Positions 41,277 through 52,605 of a DNA stretch of 64,000 nucleotides are shown piece by piece. Both the position numbers and the translations under genes were made by a program. Source of the DNA: Ficedula albicollis (Eukaryota; Chordata; Aves; Passeriformes; Muscicapidae); assembly GCF_000247815.1 (NCBI RefSeq), contig NW_004775933.1, positions 274,930 to 338,929 of the forward strand, written 5' to 3'. Every line of letters begins with the position of its first letter. The first letter of the stretch is position 1. The notes beneath the pieces were generated by a model. That model made no database searches and was not told the origin of the DNA. It worked only from the letters and a program-made list of their open reading frames with translations.

Positions 41277-42254
41277 GGCCCATAAGTCTCGGCATTCCCG
41301 GGACTGGAGGCAGGAAGGCCAAAGCAAAGAGGAGTTGGAAACACTCTGGGATTTGTGAGTGGCTCTCTGGACAGGGGAGAAGAGAAGAACATTCCCAGAT
41401 TTATTTTGCTGGCACACAAGATTTACTCCTGCCTGGCTCCCTTTCAGGTGCCGTAAATCCAGCCCCGCTATCTTTTCACAGATTGTCTTCCTGGATTTAT
41501 CAGGAAGGAGTTTATGGATCAGAGCCCCCTTTTTGCTCCAGTCCCTCCTTCCCAGGAGCTGAAGGACCAGCCTGGGCTCCTGGCTGTGTTTATAAATTTG
41601 TGGATGGGCTCCGTTAATGGAATCTGATTTATGACCCAAATAAGAGACTTCATCAATTTTCCTCTGGACCTCTCTCCGTGGGACATAAATCATCCTGTTG
41701 CTACTGGGTTTGGATTTCTAAGTGGATTTATCGGAGCAGGGACTTTGCTCATTTGTTTTACAGCTCTGCTTGTCTGTGGAATAAATATCCTCTGGAAGTT
41801 TTTCTCCCTCTCCTTTGCTCTCTTCTGGAAAACATACAGCTCATATTCCAAGGAGCCACCTCGTTCACTGCTTGGCCAGGATATTTGGGGTTCCTGTCCT
41901 AAATTATCCTGTTTGCAGGACATGGATGACTGGAAAAGAACCTTTTAGACCATCTCCAACCCCGAAATTTGTTGGCTTTGAGAAAAATCACGGCCTGTGG
42001 ATCTCTTTTTGGAATCCCTTGGCTCTTGCCTGCTCCTGGCACTGGATGGTGCCTCCTCCTGCTGTGGCATCTCCCAGGGTGGGTGGGGAGAGATTCCACA
42101 CAAACAATTCCCTGCCTCACCAACTCCTCAGCTCCTGGAGCACCCAACTTTTCCTTAAAAATCTACAGCTTCCATGGATAAGTCTATGAGGGAGCTTGGA
42201 ATTAGGTGGGGAGCTTTGCTTGTCCCAGGACAGGAGGGAAGCCAGGCACAGTCC
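41277..42254. other. Complex unique sequence (candidate conserved element)
   Basis: About 980 bp without CR1 or tandem text. Between 41440 and 41880 the sequence is unusually complex and A/T-motif rich (tccgttaatggaatctgatt, gacataaatcatcctg). A + strand frame at 41631-41948 (105 codons) encodes one hydrophobic stretch at roughly residues 26-55. I do not recognise it, and it may be chance. Confidence 0.35.
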
Positions 42255-43020
<766 letters not shown>

Positions 43021-43560
43021 CTCCCTCCTTCCCTGGGGATGTGACACGGGACAACCCCTGGGCTCATTCCCAGCCCTACCTGTGCACGTGGGGCCGCGGG
43101 AGGTGACGCAAGGCCAGGATTATCCAGCTTTTCCCGCTGCCTCCTCCCGCTGCCCATGCCCTGAACTCCTGCCCGGAACACTTTCTTCTGGAACTCATTT
43201 CTGGAGCCTCCCAAAACGCGGCCAAAGGCTCGCCTGCTTTTTTGTTGTTGTTGTTGTTGTTGTTGCTGCTGGTTTCGCCCGGGGCCGGGAGCACAATTCC
43301 ATGAAGCAGGAGCGCAGGCTCCCAGGAATGCGGTGCGTTACGACACCGCGCCGCAGAGACCGGGGCTATTTACATAAGAGATGAGAAAGCCCGGCCAATT
43401 AGCTGACAAAGGCAAGGGCGTGCTCGCGGGGCAATCAGAGTTCACACTAATTAACAAGCAAGCCATTAAGAGCTCGCCTCCAAATGCGCGTGGAGGAGGA
43501 GGATGATGAGGGCGGGGGAAGAGGGACACGGTGACATTCCCGAGGGCGCAGGGACGTGTC
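43021..43560. promoter_or_regulatory. Unique CpG-containing sequence with homeodomain-type motifs
   Basis: Includes a short (GTT)n tract at 43240-43268, CpG-rich text at 43270-43370 and the stretch 43385-43470 with gccaattagctgacaaagg and cactaattaacaagcaagcc. Regulatory function is inferred from texture only. Confidence 0.3.
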
Positions 43561-43574
43561 CTCTCCAGGGCGGG

Positions 43575-44075
43575 ATGATTTCCAGCTCCTGGATGGGGAA
43601 TGGGGGCAGTTCCTTCGGGATCAGAGCCCTGGAGCTGCAGCCCAGCTCTCTGTGACCCTTTATCCCTCACCAATTCCCACCTGGAAATCTGGGATGATGG
43701 AATCAGCTAATGGGGAAGGGGAACAGGGAATGGGAGCAGTTCCTTTGGGATGAGAGCCCTGGAACTGCAGCTCAGCTCTCTGTGACTCTTTATCCCTCAC
43801 CAATTCCCACCTGGAAATCTGGGATGATGGAATCAGCTAATGGGGAAGGGGAACAGGGAATGGGAGCAGTTCCTTTGGGATGAGAGCCCTGGAACTGCAG
43901 CTCAGCTCTCTGTTCCCCCCTTATCCCTCACAAATTCCTACCTGGAAATCTGAGACAGTGGGATCAGCTAATGGGGGCAGTTCATTTGGGATGAGAGCCC
44001 TGGAGCTGCAGCTCAGCTCTCTGTGTCCCCTTATCCCTCACCAGTTCCCACCTGGAAATCTGGGACAGTGGGATC
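43575..44075. repeat. ~125-bp tandem repeat, about 4 units
   Basis: Units carry gatgagagccctggaactgc, tatccctcaccaattcccac and ctggaaatctgggatgatgg. Two units are nearly identical (about 43740 and 43870), the outer ones diverged. Confidence 0.93.
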
Positions 44076-44350
44076 ATCTGCTGAGAGGTTCATTCCTGTG
44101 TGGAGTGGAAGGAAATGGTTGGAACTACCAGGAACAATGGACGGCGGGATCACCTGCTGAGAGGTTCATTCCTGTGTGGAATGGAAGGAAATGGTTGGAA
44201 CTACCAGGAACAACCTGGGAGTGGGCACCAGGCACTGGGATTTTGTACCCTCCCAGTCCAGGCACGCGCTCCCAGCTCATACCTGGGACTGGGCACCAGG
44301 CACTGGGATTTTGTACCCTCCCAGTCCAGGCACCCGCTCCCAGCTCATTT
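44076..44350. repeat. Two short tandem duplications (~76 bp and ~67 bp)
   Basis: ttcattcctgtgtggaatgg with gttggaactaccaggaacaa occurs twice (about 44090 and 44166). Then caggcactgggattttgtac with cccagtccaggcac occurs twice (about 44229 and 44297). Confidence 0.92.
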
Positions 44351-44624
44351 CCAGTGGCTCCAACAATTGCCTTCCATTCCACACCAAGCTCCTTAACAGC
44401 TGATCCCATTTTCTGGGAATTCCAGGTGGGAACGGGTGAGGGACAAGGGGAATGAGCTGGGAATGGGCACCAGGGACAGGGCCCTGCAGTGCCAGATCCT
44501 ACTCCGTGGTATCCGATGGGAACATCCCAAAATCCAGCACGGGAAGGGGTTCATGGGCTGCAAGGGTACAAAATTCCAGGGAATCCTTGGATGGGGACCT
44601 CACCTGGAGGCAGCAGCTCGGGCT

Positions 44625-44945
44625 GTGGTGGTGCCACTGCACCACAATTCCGTGGCTTAAAGGAGCCAAACTTTGGGATTCTGCTGCGGGAAATCCGGGA
44701 TTGGGCAGGGATCTGAACAGGCCAACCATGGGATCACTGCACCACAATTCAATTATTTGAAGGAGCCAAACTTTGGGATTCTGCTGTGGGAAATCCGGGA
44801 TTGGGCAGGGATTTGAACAGGCCAACCATGGGATCACTGCACCACAATTCCACGGCTTGAAGGAGCCAAACTTTGGGATTTTGCTGTGGGAAATCTGGGA
44901 TTGAGCAGGGATCCGATTGGGCCAACCAGGGGATCAGCAGTGAGT
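44625..44945. repeat. ~115-bp tandem repeat, 3 units
   Basis: Units share actgcaccacaattccatgg-like text, aaggagccaaactttgggat and gaaatccgggattgggcagg, ending caggccaaccatggg. Confidence 0.92.
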
Positions 44946-46416
44946 CTGGGGTGGGACGAGTCTTTCCAGAGCGACATCCCAATGGTGAGGGAGGAAAATT
45001 CCTCGGCGTTTGCTTTGGATTGCCTTCGGAACATCCCTCCATTCCCTCCAGAATTCCCGCGGCTGCTCCGGCCGCGCTTGGGGTGAAAGGGCAGCTCCTG
45101 CTCAATGGGGCCCCGATCACCGCCTAATTAAGTTAATTTGCTAATTGCCAGCGGTAGTCAGGGCAGGAGCGCCACCTGCCGAAGCCGCCAGCCCCTCCCC
45201 TCGCTCCAGGTTTCCAGCAAATCCCAACGGGCTTTGGCAGGAAGGGGATAAACCTGGTGTCGTCCATGTCCCCATCCTCTGGGAATGTCACCGGCCTTGG
45301 CGCCGGCATCAGCTGCATCCCAAAATTCCCCGGCGCTTCTGAGCATCCTGGGGTTGTGGAGGGTGTCCCTGCCCTTGGAATGAGATGGTCCAGCCAAAGG
45401 ACCCTCTCCCCATCCTGAGATTGCCTCCAGAATTCCCAGATTTAGCTCCTATTTTTCTTCCAGTTTTGGAGCTTGAAAAAATTCCTTTAATTTCAGATTT
45501 CTTCCTGTTCCAATCACAATTTCCTCTTTGTTTTTTGATTCCTTTCCCCACCCCCCTTTTTGATGTTTTTTTCCTACTTTCCCTTCTTTTCCAAAACCTG
45601 AGGTCTTTCCCACCATCCCCTGCACCCAACAGCTGAGATTTTATGCAAAGAACATAGAAAATTGTGGATTTCCAATAAAATTTTCAAAGCTGGCAGCACT
45701 GGGGGTTTCTCTCCTCCTTCCATCCCGATCCATAAGATGAAGGGATTGGTGGGATCCAGCTGCTGGCTGGGATTGGGACAGACCCTTAAAAATACTCAAA
45801 ATTCCCAGGATTTGGGGTCTCCCTAAGGTCAGACACCTCAGAGGTATCAATCTTATAATTTGTCCAGGCTGCTTTTTTAGTTTGTGGGGTTTTTTTCTGT
45901 TTTTTGTTTTTGTGGGATTTCCCCAGGGTAGCCCAAAGGAGGCTTCTCTTGTTTCTTTTTTTTGTGGGATTTCCCCACCCTCCACCAGGTAGAACAAACC
46001 AGCTCTGGACCTCCTCATCCATCCCCTTTTCCAAAGGAACAAAACCAAGCCCGGGACGCGCCCTTCCTTGACCCACCCGCCGAAGTTCAGACCCTCGGAG
46101 TCCTTTTAAAACCCGGGGTTTGAGGCGGTGTCAGCCCCTTCTGGGGCCTCCTGTCCTGCACGGATCGCCCTCATTAGCGAGGGAAAGTGGGATAAACGGA
46201 ACAGGCTGCGCTCCTGGCGCCGTTCCCGACGGCTCCCCTTGGAAGTCCCCGCGATTCCGACGGATCCTTCCGAGCCGCCTGGTTCGGATTTGGGAAAAAC
46301 CAGGGATGCGGCATCCCCGCGGCTCATCCCTGACAGGTTCTGGGGTGTTTCCCATAAGGAATTCCTGCTTTTGTTTTTTTTTTTGGTTTTTTTTGAGCTT
46401 TGGGGATGCTGTTTAC
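44946..46416. other. Unique sequence with candidate regulatory parts
   Basis: Nearly 1.5 kb. 45108-45180 holds gcctaattaagttaatttgc. 46050-46345 is CpG-containing. T-rich stretches occur at 45880-45965. No exon recognised. Confidence 0.4.
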
Positions 46417-46525
46417 AACACCAGTCCCTGGATTCCTTCCATTTTTTAATTTTTTTTTTTTTTTTTTTGTTTACAACACCAGTCCCTGGATTCCCTCCAT
46501 TTTTTAATTTTTTTTTTTTTTTTTC
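46417..46525. repeat. ~58-bp tandem duplication ending in T-runs
   Basis: tttacaacaccagtccctgg, then attcc and tccattttttaatttttttt occurs twice in tandem. Confidence 0.95.
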
Positions 46526-47554
46526 CGTGGAGGAAGAGGTTCTGGGAAGCTCTGGAGCAAAGCTTGGGAGCTGCCCGATCTCCATGGGGAACGTGGAAGG
46601 AATCGGGAATTGTTTGGAGCTGTGGCTGTGAGCAGATGTTGCTTTGAGGGATCCTGGGCAGCTCCTCCCTCCCAGGGATGAAGGAAAAGAAGGATTCATC
46701 CCAAAATCAGCAGAGCAGAGCAATCACTCAGGCTTCCCACGGGAGACAGCGACCCCAAACCTGCCATTTTCAGCACCAAAATCTGATTTATTTGTGTTTA
46801 AATAAAGGGGAGGGGAAGAGTTTTTTACTTGCTGTTTTTCCTGGTAAAAATTTGGATTGGGAATGACAAAGCCTGATGGATGCTTGCCGGGCATCTGAAC
46901 AATGAGAGAATATCCAGAGGGAAGCTGGAGGCAAATCCTGGGTTTATTCCGAAATTTTTCGTGTGGGGACAGGAAAAAACAACCCCGATCTGTCCAGAAG
47001 GCAGAGCATTCCTCCTCCTCCTCCTTCTTCCCAAACCACAGGACCTCAGGGAAAGATTAAACTTCATTAATGGATCCTTTTCCGCAGCCTTCGCCTTTTC
47101 AACTTGGAAAAAACACACTCAGAGCAAAATTCCCGAATTTTCCAGCGGTGGGGATGGAGCCACGGGAAGCATTGAAGCACGGAGAGCACGGCTTGGGGGG
47201 CTGGAAGTGCCTGGAAATCCTGGGAATTGTCCCCGTGGAGGGAAGCGGAGATGGGATTTAGGAGGATTCCTGTCGGGGGCGACCCTGGAGAAGTCCCCAA
47301 GGCCACCGTGATCCCATCTGGAGCCAGCAGCTCCTTCCCTGTGGAAGGATTGGATTGGATTTTGGAAACCAGGGACAGAGTGCCCGGCATCCCTCTCCTC
47401 CCTGCAGGATCCTGGGGCAATCCCGGGTTTTCTCACTTGTGAATGGGCTGTAAATTACCCCAGATTCGGATAAAATATTCCCGTGCTTTCAGACCCCGGA
47501 GGGGCCTGGATGTGCTGATTTTCCATGGGGACAGAGTGGGGGCAGGTTGGGACA
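46526..47554. other. Unique non-coding sequence
   Basis: About 1 kb with no repeat recognised. Frames of up to 143 codons lack domains. Confidence 0.45.
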
Positions 47555-48590
47555 AAATTGTGGAAAAAAAAAAAGTGTGGGAAAAAAATGTGTGAAAAAA
47601 AATGGGAAAAAAAATTGAAAAAAAATAGGACAAAATTGTGAAAGCACTGGGGCAAAATTGGGACAAATGTTATCCTTCATGGCACAGATTCTCTTCCTTT
47701 TTAGTGCAGCTGGGTCTAAAATCAGGGAACTGGGAGCTGGGAGTTTTGTTTTATTGGGAAAAAAGGGATTGGGAGGAGAAAGTATGAGGAGGGGGGAAAG
47801 AAACCAAGGAAAAACCTCATTGAGTCCCTCACTGGAAAAAGAAAACAAAAAGGAGAAAGGGAGGAAAGGGGAAGGGGGGAAAGGGAAAAGAGGGGAAAAG
47901 GGGGAAGAGGCAAAAAAGGAAAAGGGGGAAAAAGGAATAAAGCAAAGAAGGAGAAAAAAGGGGAAAGGGGGAAATGGGGAAGGAGATGGGAAAAGGGAAG
48001 AGGGGGGGAAAGAGGGAAAGGAATAAAGGAGAAAAAATTGATAAGGGGGGAAGGGGGAGAAAGGATAAAAAAGGGAAAAGGAAAAAAGGTAAAAAAGGAA
48101 GAAATAGAAAAAAGGGGAGGGGAGAGAAGAGAAAAAGAAAAAAAAAGGAGAAAAGAGAAAAGGGGGAAGGAGAAAAATAGAAAATGGGAAAAAATGAGAA
48201 AAAAGGGAAAAGGAGAAAAAACAAAAAAGGAGAAAAATGGGTGAAAATGAGAAAGAAAAAAAGGGGAGGAAAAAGATGGGAAAGAGGAGGAAAAGGAGAA
48301 GAAAGGGAAAAGAAAAAAGCGAAAAAGTAAAAAGTAAAGGGAAAACAGAAAAGAAAAAAAAGGAGAAAATAGAGGAGAGAAAAAGGAACAAAAGGAGAAA
48401 GAAGGGAGAAGGGAAAAATGGAAAGAGAAAAAAACAAAAGAAGAAAAAGGAGAAAAGGGAGTAAAAAAGGGAGGAAATGAGAAAAAGGAAAAAAGGCAAA
48501 AAGGGAAGGAAAGGGAGAAGAAAAGGGGAAAAGGAGGGGGGGAAAAAGGAGGAAAAGGGCAAAAGGGGGGAGATAATGAGGATAAAAGAG
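47555..48590. repeat. Polypurine (G/A) low-complexity tract
   Basis: After about 47770 the + strand is almost entirely A and G (gggaaaag, gaaaaaagg words) for roughly 800 bp, with only scattered pyrimidines. The minus-strand frame of 357 codons, rich in F, L, S and P, is a by-product. Confidence 0.95.
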
Positions 48591-49378
48591 GGAAAAAATG
48601 AAATAAAAGCGGGGAAAAAAATGAAATAAAAGGGGAAAAAATGAAATAAAAGTGGGGAAAAATGAAATAAAAGAGGGGAAAAATGAAATAAAAGCGGGGA
48701 AAAAAAAGAAATAAAAGAGGGGGGAAAATGAATTAAAAGAGAGGAAAAAATGAAATAAAAGAGGGGAAAAATGAAATAAAAGCGGGGAAAAAAAAGAAAT
48801 AAAAGAGGGGGGAAAATGAATTAAAAGAGAGGAAAAAATGAAATAAAAGAGGGGAAAAATGAAATAAAAGCGGGGAAAAAAAAGAAATAAAAGAGGGGGG
48901 AAAATGAATTAAAAGAGAGGAAAAAATGAAATAAAAGAGGGGAAAAATGAAATAAAAGCGGGGAAAAAAAAGAAATAAAAGAGGGGGGAAAATGAATTAA
49001 AAGAGAGGAAAAAATGAAATAAAAGAGGGGAAAAATGAAATAAAAGCGGGGAAAAAAAAGAAATAAAAGAGGGGGGAAAATGAATTAAAAGAGAGGAAAA
49101 AATGAAATAAAAGAGGGGAAAAATGAAATAAAAGCGGGGAAAAAAATGAAATAAAGGGGAAAAAATGAAATAAAAGAGGGGAAAAATGAAATAAAAGAGG
49201 GGAAAAAATGAAATAAAAGAGGGGAAAAAATGAAATAAAAGGGGGAAAAAATGGAATAAAAGCGGGGAAAAATGAAATAAAAGCGGGGGAAAAATGAAAT
49301 AAAAGAGGGGAAAAAATGAAATAAAAGCGGGAAAAAATGGAATAAAAGCGGGGAAAAAATGAAATAAAAGCGGGAAAA
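48591..49378. repeat. ~22-bp purine minisatellite with 88-bp higher-order repeat
   Basis: Basic units look like gaggggaaaaatgaaataaa. At 48694, 48782, 48870, 48958 and 49046 an identical four-unit block starts with gcggggaaaaaaaagaaat, giving an 88-bp higher-order period over about five copies. Outside this core the units are irregular. Confidence 0.95.
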
Positions 49379-49384
49379 GCTGTT

Positions 49385-49467
49385 TTTTGCCAGCCCGAAG
49401 CTTTCCCCCTTGGCGGTGCCGGGCAGCAGCCGCCGTGATTCACGGCCGGGCAGGATCCGCGGCGGAT

Positions 49468-49518
<51 letters not shown>

Positions 49519-49740
49519 GGGCAGGATCCGCGGCGGATCGCGGCCGCCGAGCCCCGGGGGCTGAGGTAACGTCTGGAGAGGCGCGGGCAGCTCCTCCGTC
49601 TCCGCTCGCACCGAAGGACAGCCGCTCCCCGGGGACCCCGCGGGCTCCGCCGCCCCGCTCCCTCCCTCGGGATGCGCCCTCCGCGCGCTCCCCGAGCATC
49701 CTCCGGCGTTCCCGGTTTTATCCCGGAGCCGGGATAACCC
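49385..49740. promoter_or_regulatory. CpG island candidate, split by poly-G
   Basis: CpG is dense on both sides of the G run (cagccgccgtgattcacggc, ggatcgcggccgccgagccc, gccctccgcgcgctccccga). A consensus-like splice donor, gag then gtaacg, lies at 49563-49571 on +. A first exon ending at 49565 is possible but no downstream exon is identified. Confidence 0.5.
49444..49538. repeat. G49 run between 24-bp duplicated flanks
   Basis: Positions 49444-49467 (ggccgggcaggatccgcggc, then ggat) recur exactly at 49515-49538, on the other side of the G run at 49468-49516. Confidence 0.97.
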
Positions 49741-49796
49741 AGGCACACAATGGGAGCTTTGTCCGAGACGCGGACAGGTTGTTGTTTGGGTTTTGG

Positions 49797-49840
49797 TTTT
49801 TTTCTTTTTTTTTTTCTTTTTTTTTTTTTTTTCCTGGGTG

Positions 49841-49907
<67 letters not shown>
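49797..49907. repeat. Poly-T tract ending in T65
   Basis: T-rich with few interruptions, then 65 uninterrupted T at 49843-49907. It lies at the outer end of the 49.9 kb inverted-repeat arm. Confidence 0.96.
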
Positions 49908-50354
49908 CCTGCGTTGGTTCCAGGTATCCCAAAGGGGTAGCGGGGATTTTGGGAAGGGGAGGGATGAGTTTGTGCAGCCTCAGCTGCAGCAAAAATCCTG
50001 AGGAGCTTCCTCCTCTTCCCCTGGATCACGGGAAGTGTCCAAGGATGGGTTGGACGGGATTTGGAACAACTTGGGGTAGGGGAAGGTGCTCATGGATGAG
50101 GTGGGAATGGGATATAAGGTCCCTTCCCAACCCAAACCATTCCAGGATTCTGGAGCTCCTCTGCTCTGGGAGAGCTGGGAATGTTCCCCTGGAGAAGGGA
50201 AAATCCCAGGGAATGCTCAGAGTCCCTGCAGGGGCTCCAGGAGAGCTGGAATTTGGGACAAGGCCTGGAGGGACAGGACACAGGGAATGGCTCCACTGGG
50301 AAAGGGGAGATTGGGCTGGGATCTTGGGAAGGAATTCCTGCCTGGGCTGGGATT

Positions 50355-50421
<67 letters not shown>

Positions 50422-50541
50422 AGGACACAGGGAATGGCTCCACTGGGAAAGGGGAGATTGGGCTGGGATCTTGGGAAGGAATTCCTGCCTGGGCTGGAAT
50501 TCCCAGATTTGCTGTGGCTGCCCCTGGATCCCTGGCAGTGC
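49908..50541 (+). repeat. Inverted repeat arm 1 (partner 61000-61486)
   Basis: cctgcgttggttccaggtat and all following text matches the reverse complement of 61000-61486 with only scattered substitutions. The only length difference is 147 bp, fully explained by the G run and the duplicated 86-bp flank at 50271-50503. Confidence 0.95.
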
Positions 50542-50655
50542 CCAAGGCTGGGCTGGATCCACCTGGCACAGTGGGAGGTGCCCCTGAACATGGATGGGGT
50601 GGGAATGGGATCATCTTAAAGCTCTTCCCAACCCAACCCATTCCATGATTCCATG
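50030..50655 (+). mobile_element. CR1 LINE tail plus CR1 body and tail (sense)
   Basis: A CR1 tail (gtccaaggatgggttggacg to aacccaaaccattccaggat) is joined directly to another CR1 body (ctggagctcctctgctctgg onward), which runs to its own tail at 50590-50655 (cttcccaacccaacccattc). Confidence 0.9.
50271..50503. repeat. G63 run between 86-bp duplicated CR1 flanks
   Basis: 50271-50356 (ggacaggacacagggaatgg onward) recurs at 50418-50503 with a single visible mismatch. G run at 50357-50419. The sister arm at 61 kb has one copy and no G run. Confidence 0.97.
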
Positions 50656-51720
50656 AAAAGCATGGAAAAGTCTGGGCTGTTGAAAGGCAGAGATCCCAAT
50701 CCAGGCCCTGCTGTGCCCCTCCCATTCCAAAACATGGTGGAGGCAATCCCAATTTCCTGGGTATGGAGAGGCTGAGCTGATCCAGGCTGGGCTCCTCAGG
50801 TCCCGTCTCCCCCACGGAGCTTCCCGGGGCTGAGTCTGGATTGGGACGTGGGAACGGGACCAAAACTTTGGGATGGAGGGAGAGCAGGATGAGGAATGTG
50901 GGATATCCTCGGAGCAGGTTCCGTCTGGGGGGATTTTGTGGGGTGTGGGAAGAAAATGGGACCACGGGGGGTGGAAAAACGGGAAGAAGATGAAGGATTT
51001 TGGGAATGAGGGTGGCAGGATACTGGGATAAGTAGACATAGGGAAGAATCCTCAATTTTAGGCTGGGATTTGTGGCTGGTTGGGGTCAGAATTCCCACTG
51101 GAGTTTGAGGGATGTGGATAAAAGAAGTTTTGGGATCTGATGGCCTGGATAAAAAAGGCGGATGCTGAGCACATGGATTTTCCTGCTGCCTCATTGGGAC
51201 AATCCTGGTGGAAGCTGTGGACAGAGGATGGAGCCAAACCAGGGAAAATTCATGGGAATTACCTGTGGCAAAGGGAGAATATCCCTGTGGATAAAAGAGA
51301 GACAGGATGCATTGGGGCAGAGATCCTGGAATTCCACACAAAACACCCAGAACAAGCAGAATTCCCAAAATTCCCAGGAATGAGCTCCTCATTTCTGGGG
51401 AGGGGGGTTTGGTTTGATTTTTCACAAATCCTTCACGCCTCGCCCCTTCCATTCCCCGGGAATGCTGGACTGGGGAAGATCGAGCGCTCCCGGAGGAATT
51501 TTTCCAGGGAGATTATTTTAACAAGCACTTTTGTAGCCGGAAATCAGGGAATTTAACCTAACAAGGAACTACCGGGCCGGGGGGACGAATAAATCTCCTT
51601 CCCACCTCTTAATTTTCCAGCCTACGGAAAAACAGCGTTGGAGTCCAAAGGAGAGGTGACCCCCAAGGCCATCCCTCATTTTGACACATCCACGCCTTGG
51701 CCCCTGCCTGAACCTTGTCC
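50656..51720. other. Unique non-coding sequence
   Basis: About 1.1 kb with no repeat recognised. A minus-strand 218-codon frame (50796-51452) has no domain I recognise. Confidence 0.45.
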
Positions 51721-51732
51721 CTAAATCCAGGG

Positions 51733-51760
51733 GAAAAAAAAAAAAAAAAAATCCAGGAAA

Positions 51761-51797
<37 letters not shown>
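51733..51797. repeat. A18 run and G36 run
   Basis: atccagg precedes and follows the A run, then cgggg begins a 36-bp G run at 51762-51797. Confidence 0.95.
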
Positions 51798-51798
<1 letters not shown>

Positions 51799-51974
51799 GT
51801 GCCCAGATCCCAGCCCTGCGCGGCAGGAACGCCAAAATCCAGGTTTTTCAGGGAAAAGGGGAGTCTGGGGAGGTTCTCACCCCAGCCAGGGATGTTTTCC
51901 ATGTTTTCCTCGTGTGGCGTGGGTTTGTTTGCTCAGAGCGCTCAGGGGTTGAATCCAGCTGAATTCCGCCCTGG

Positions 51975-52605
51975 AATTGTTGGGATTTTCCTTTTCCGAG
52001 GAAAGAGCAAGGTGAGAATGCTTCCACTTTGGGAAAATTTGGGAAGAATTACTCAACTGGGAGAAAAAAAGGAGAGGGGAAAATGCTCCTGGAAAATCCA
52101 GCTTCATGGATAACACTGGAATTTCTGGGATTTTTCCTTTCCCAAGGAAAGAGCAAGGTGGGGATGCTTCCACTTTGGGAAGAATTGGGAAGAATTACTC
52201 AAGTAGGAGAAAAAGGAAAGGGTAAAATGCCCCTCAAAAATCCAACTGAACCCTAGTCTGGACATGGATATTTGGGAATTTCTGGGATTTTTCCTTTTCC
52301 GAGGAAAGAGCAAGCTGGGAATGCTGCCACTTTGGGAAGATTTGGGAAGGAATTACTCAAGTGGGAGAAAAAGGAGAGGGAAAAATGGCCCTAAAATATG
52401 CAAGTGCATTCCAGGCTGGACATGGATAATTCTGGAATTTTTGGGATTTTTCCTTTCCCAAGGAAAGAGCAAGCTGGGGGTGCTTCCACTTTGGGAAGAT
52501 TGGGATGGAATTTCTCAGTTGGGAGAAAAAGGAGAGGGGAAAATGCCCCTCAAAAATCCAAGTGCAACCCAGGCTGGAAGCGGATAAGGCCGGAATTCCA
52601 ACTTT
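51975..52605. repeat. ~146-160-bp tandem repeat, 4 units
   Basis: Units share gggatttttcctttcccaag, gaaagagcaag, cttccactttgggaagattt and ggagaaaaaggagaggg. Marker positions for gaaagagcaag are about 52001, 52147, 52303 and 52463. Confidence 0.94.

Noticed and set aside
47489..48562. 357-codon minus-strand frame that looks like a multi-pass membrane protein
   Set aside because: Translation of a polypyrimidine strand, giving only F, L, S and P. Not a real hydrophobic protein.
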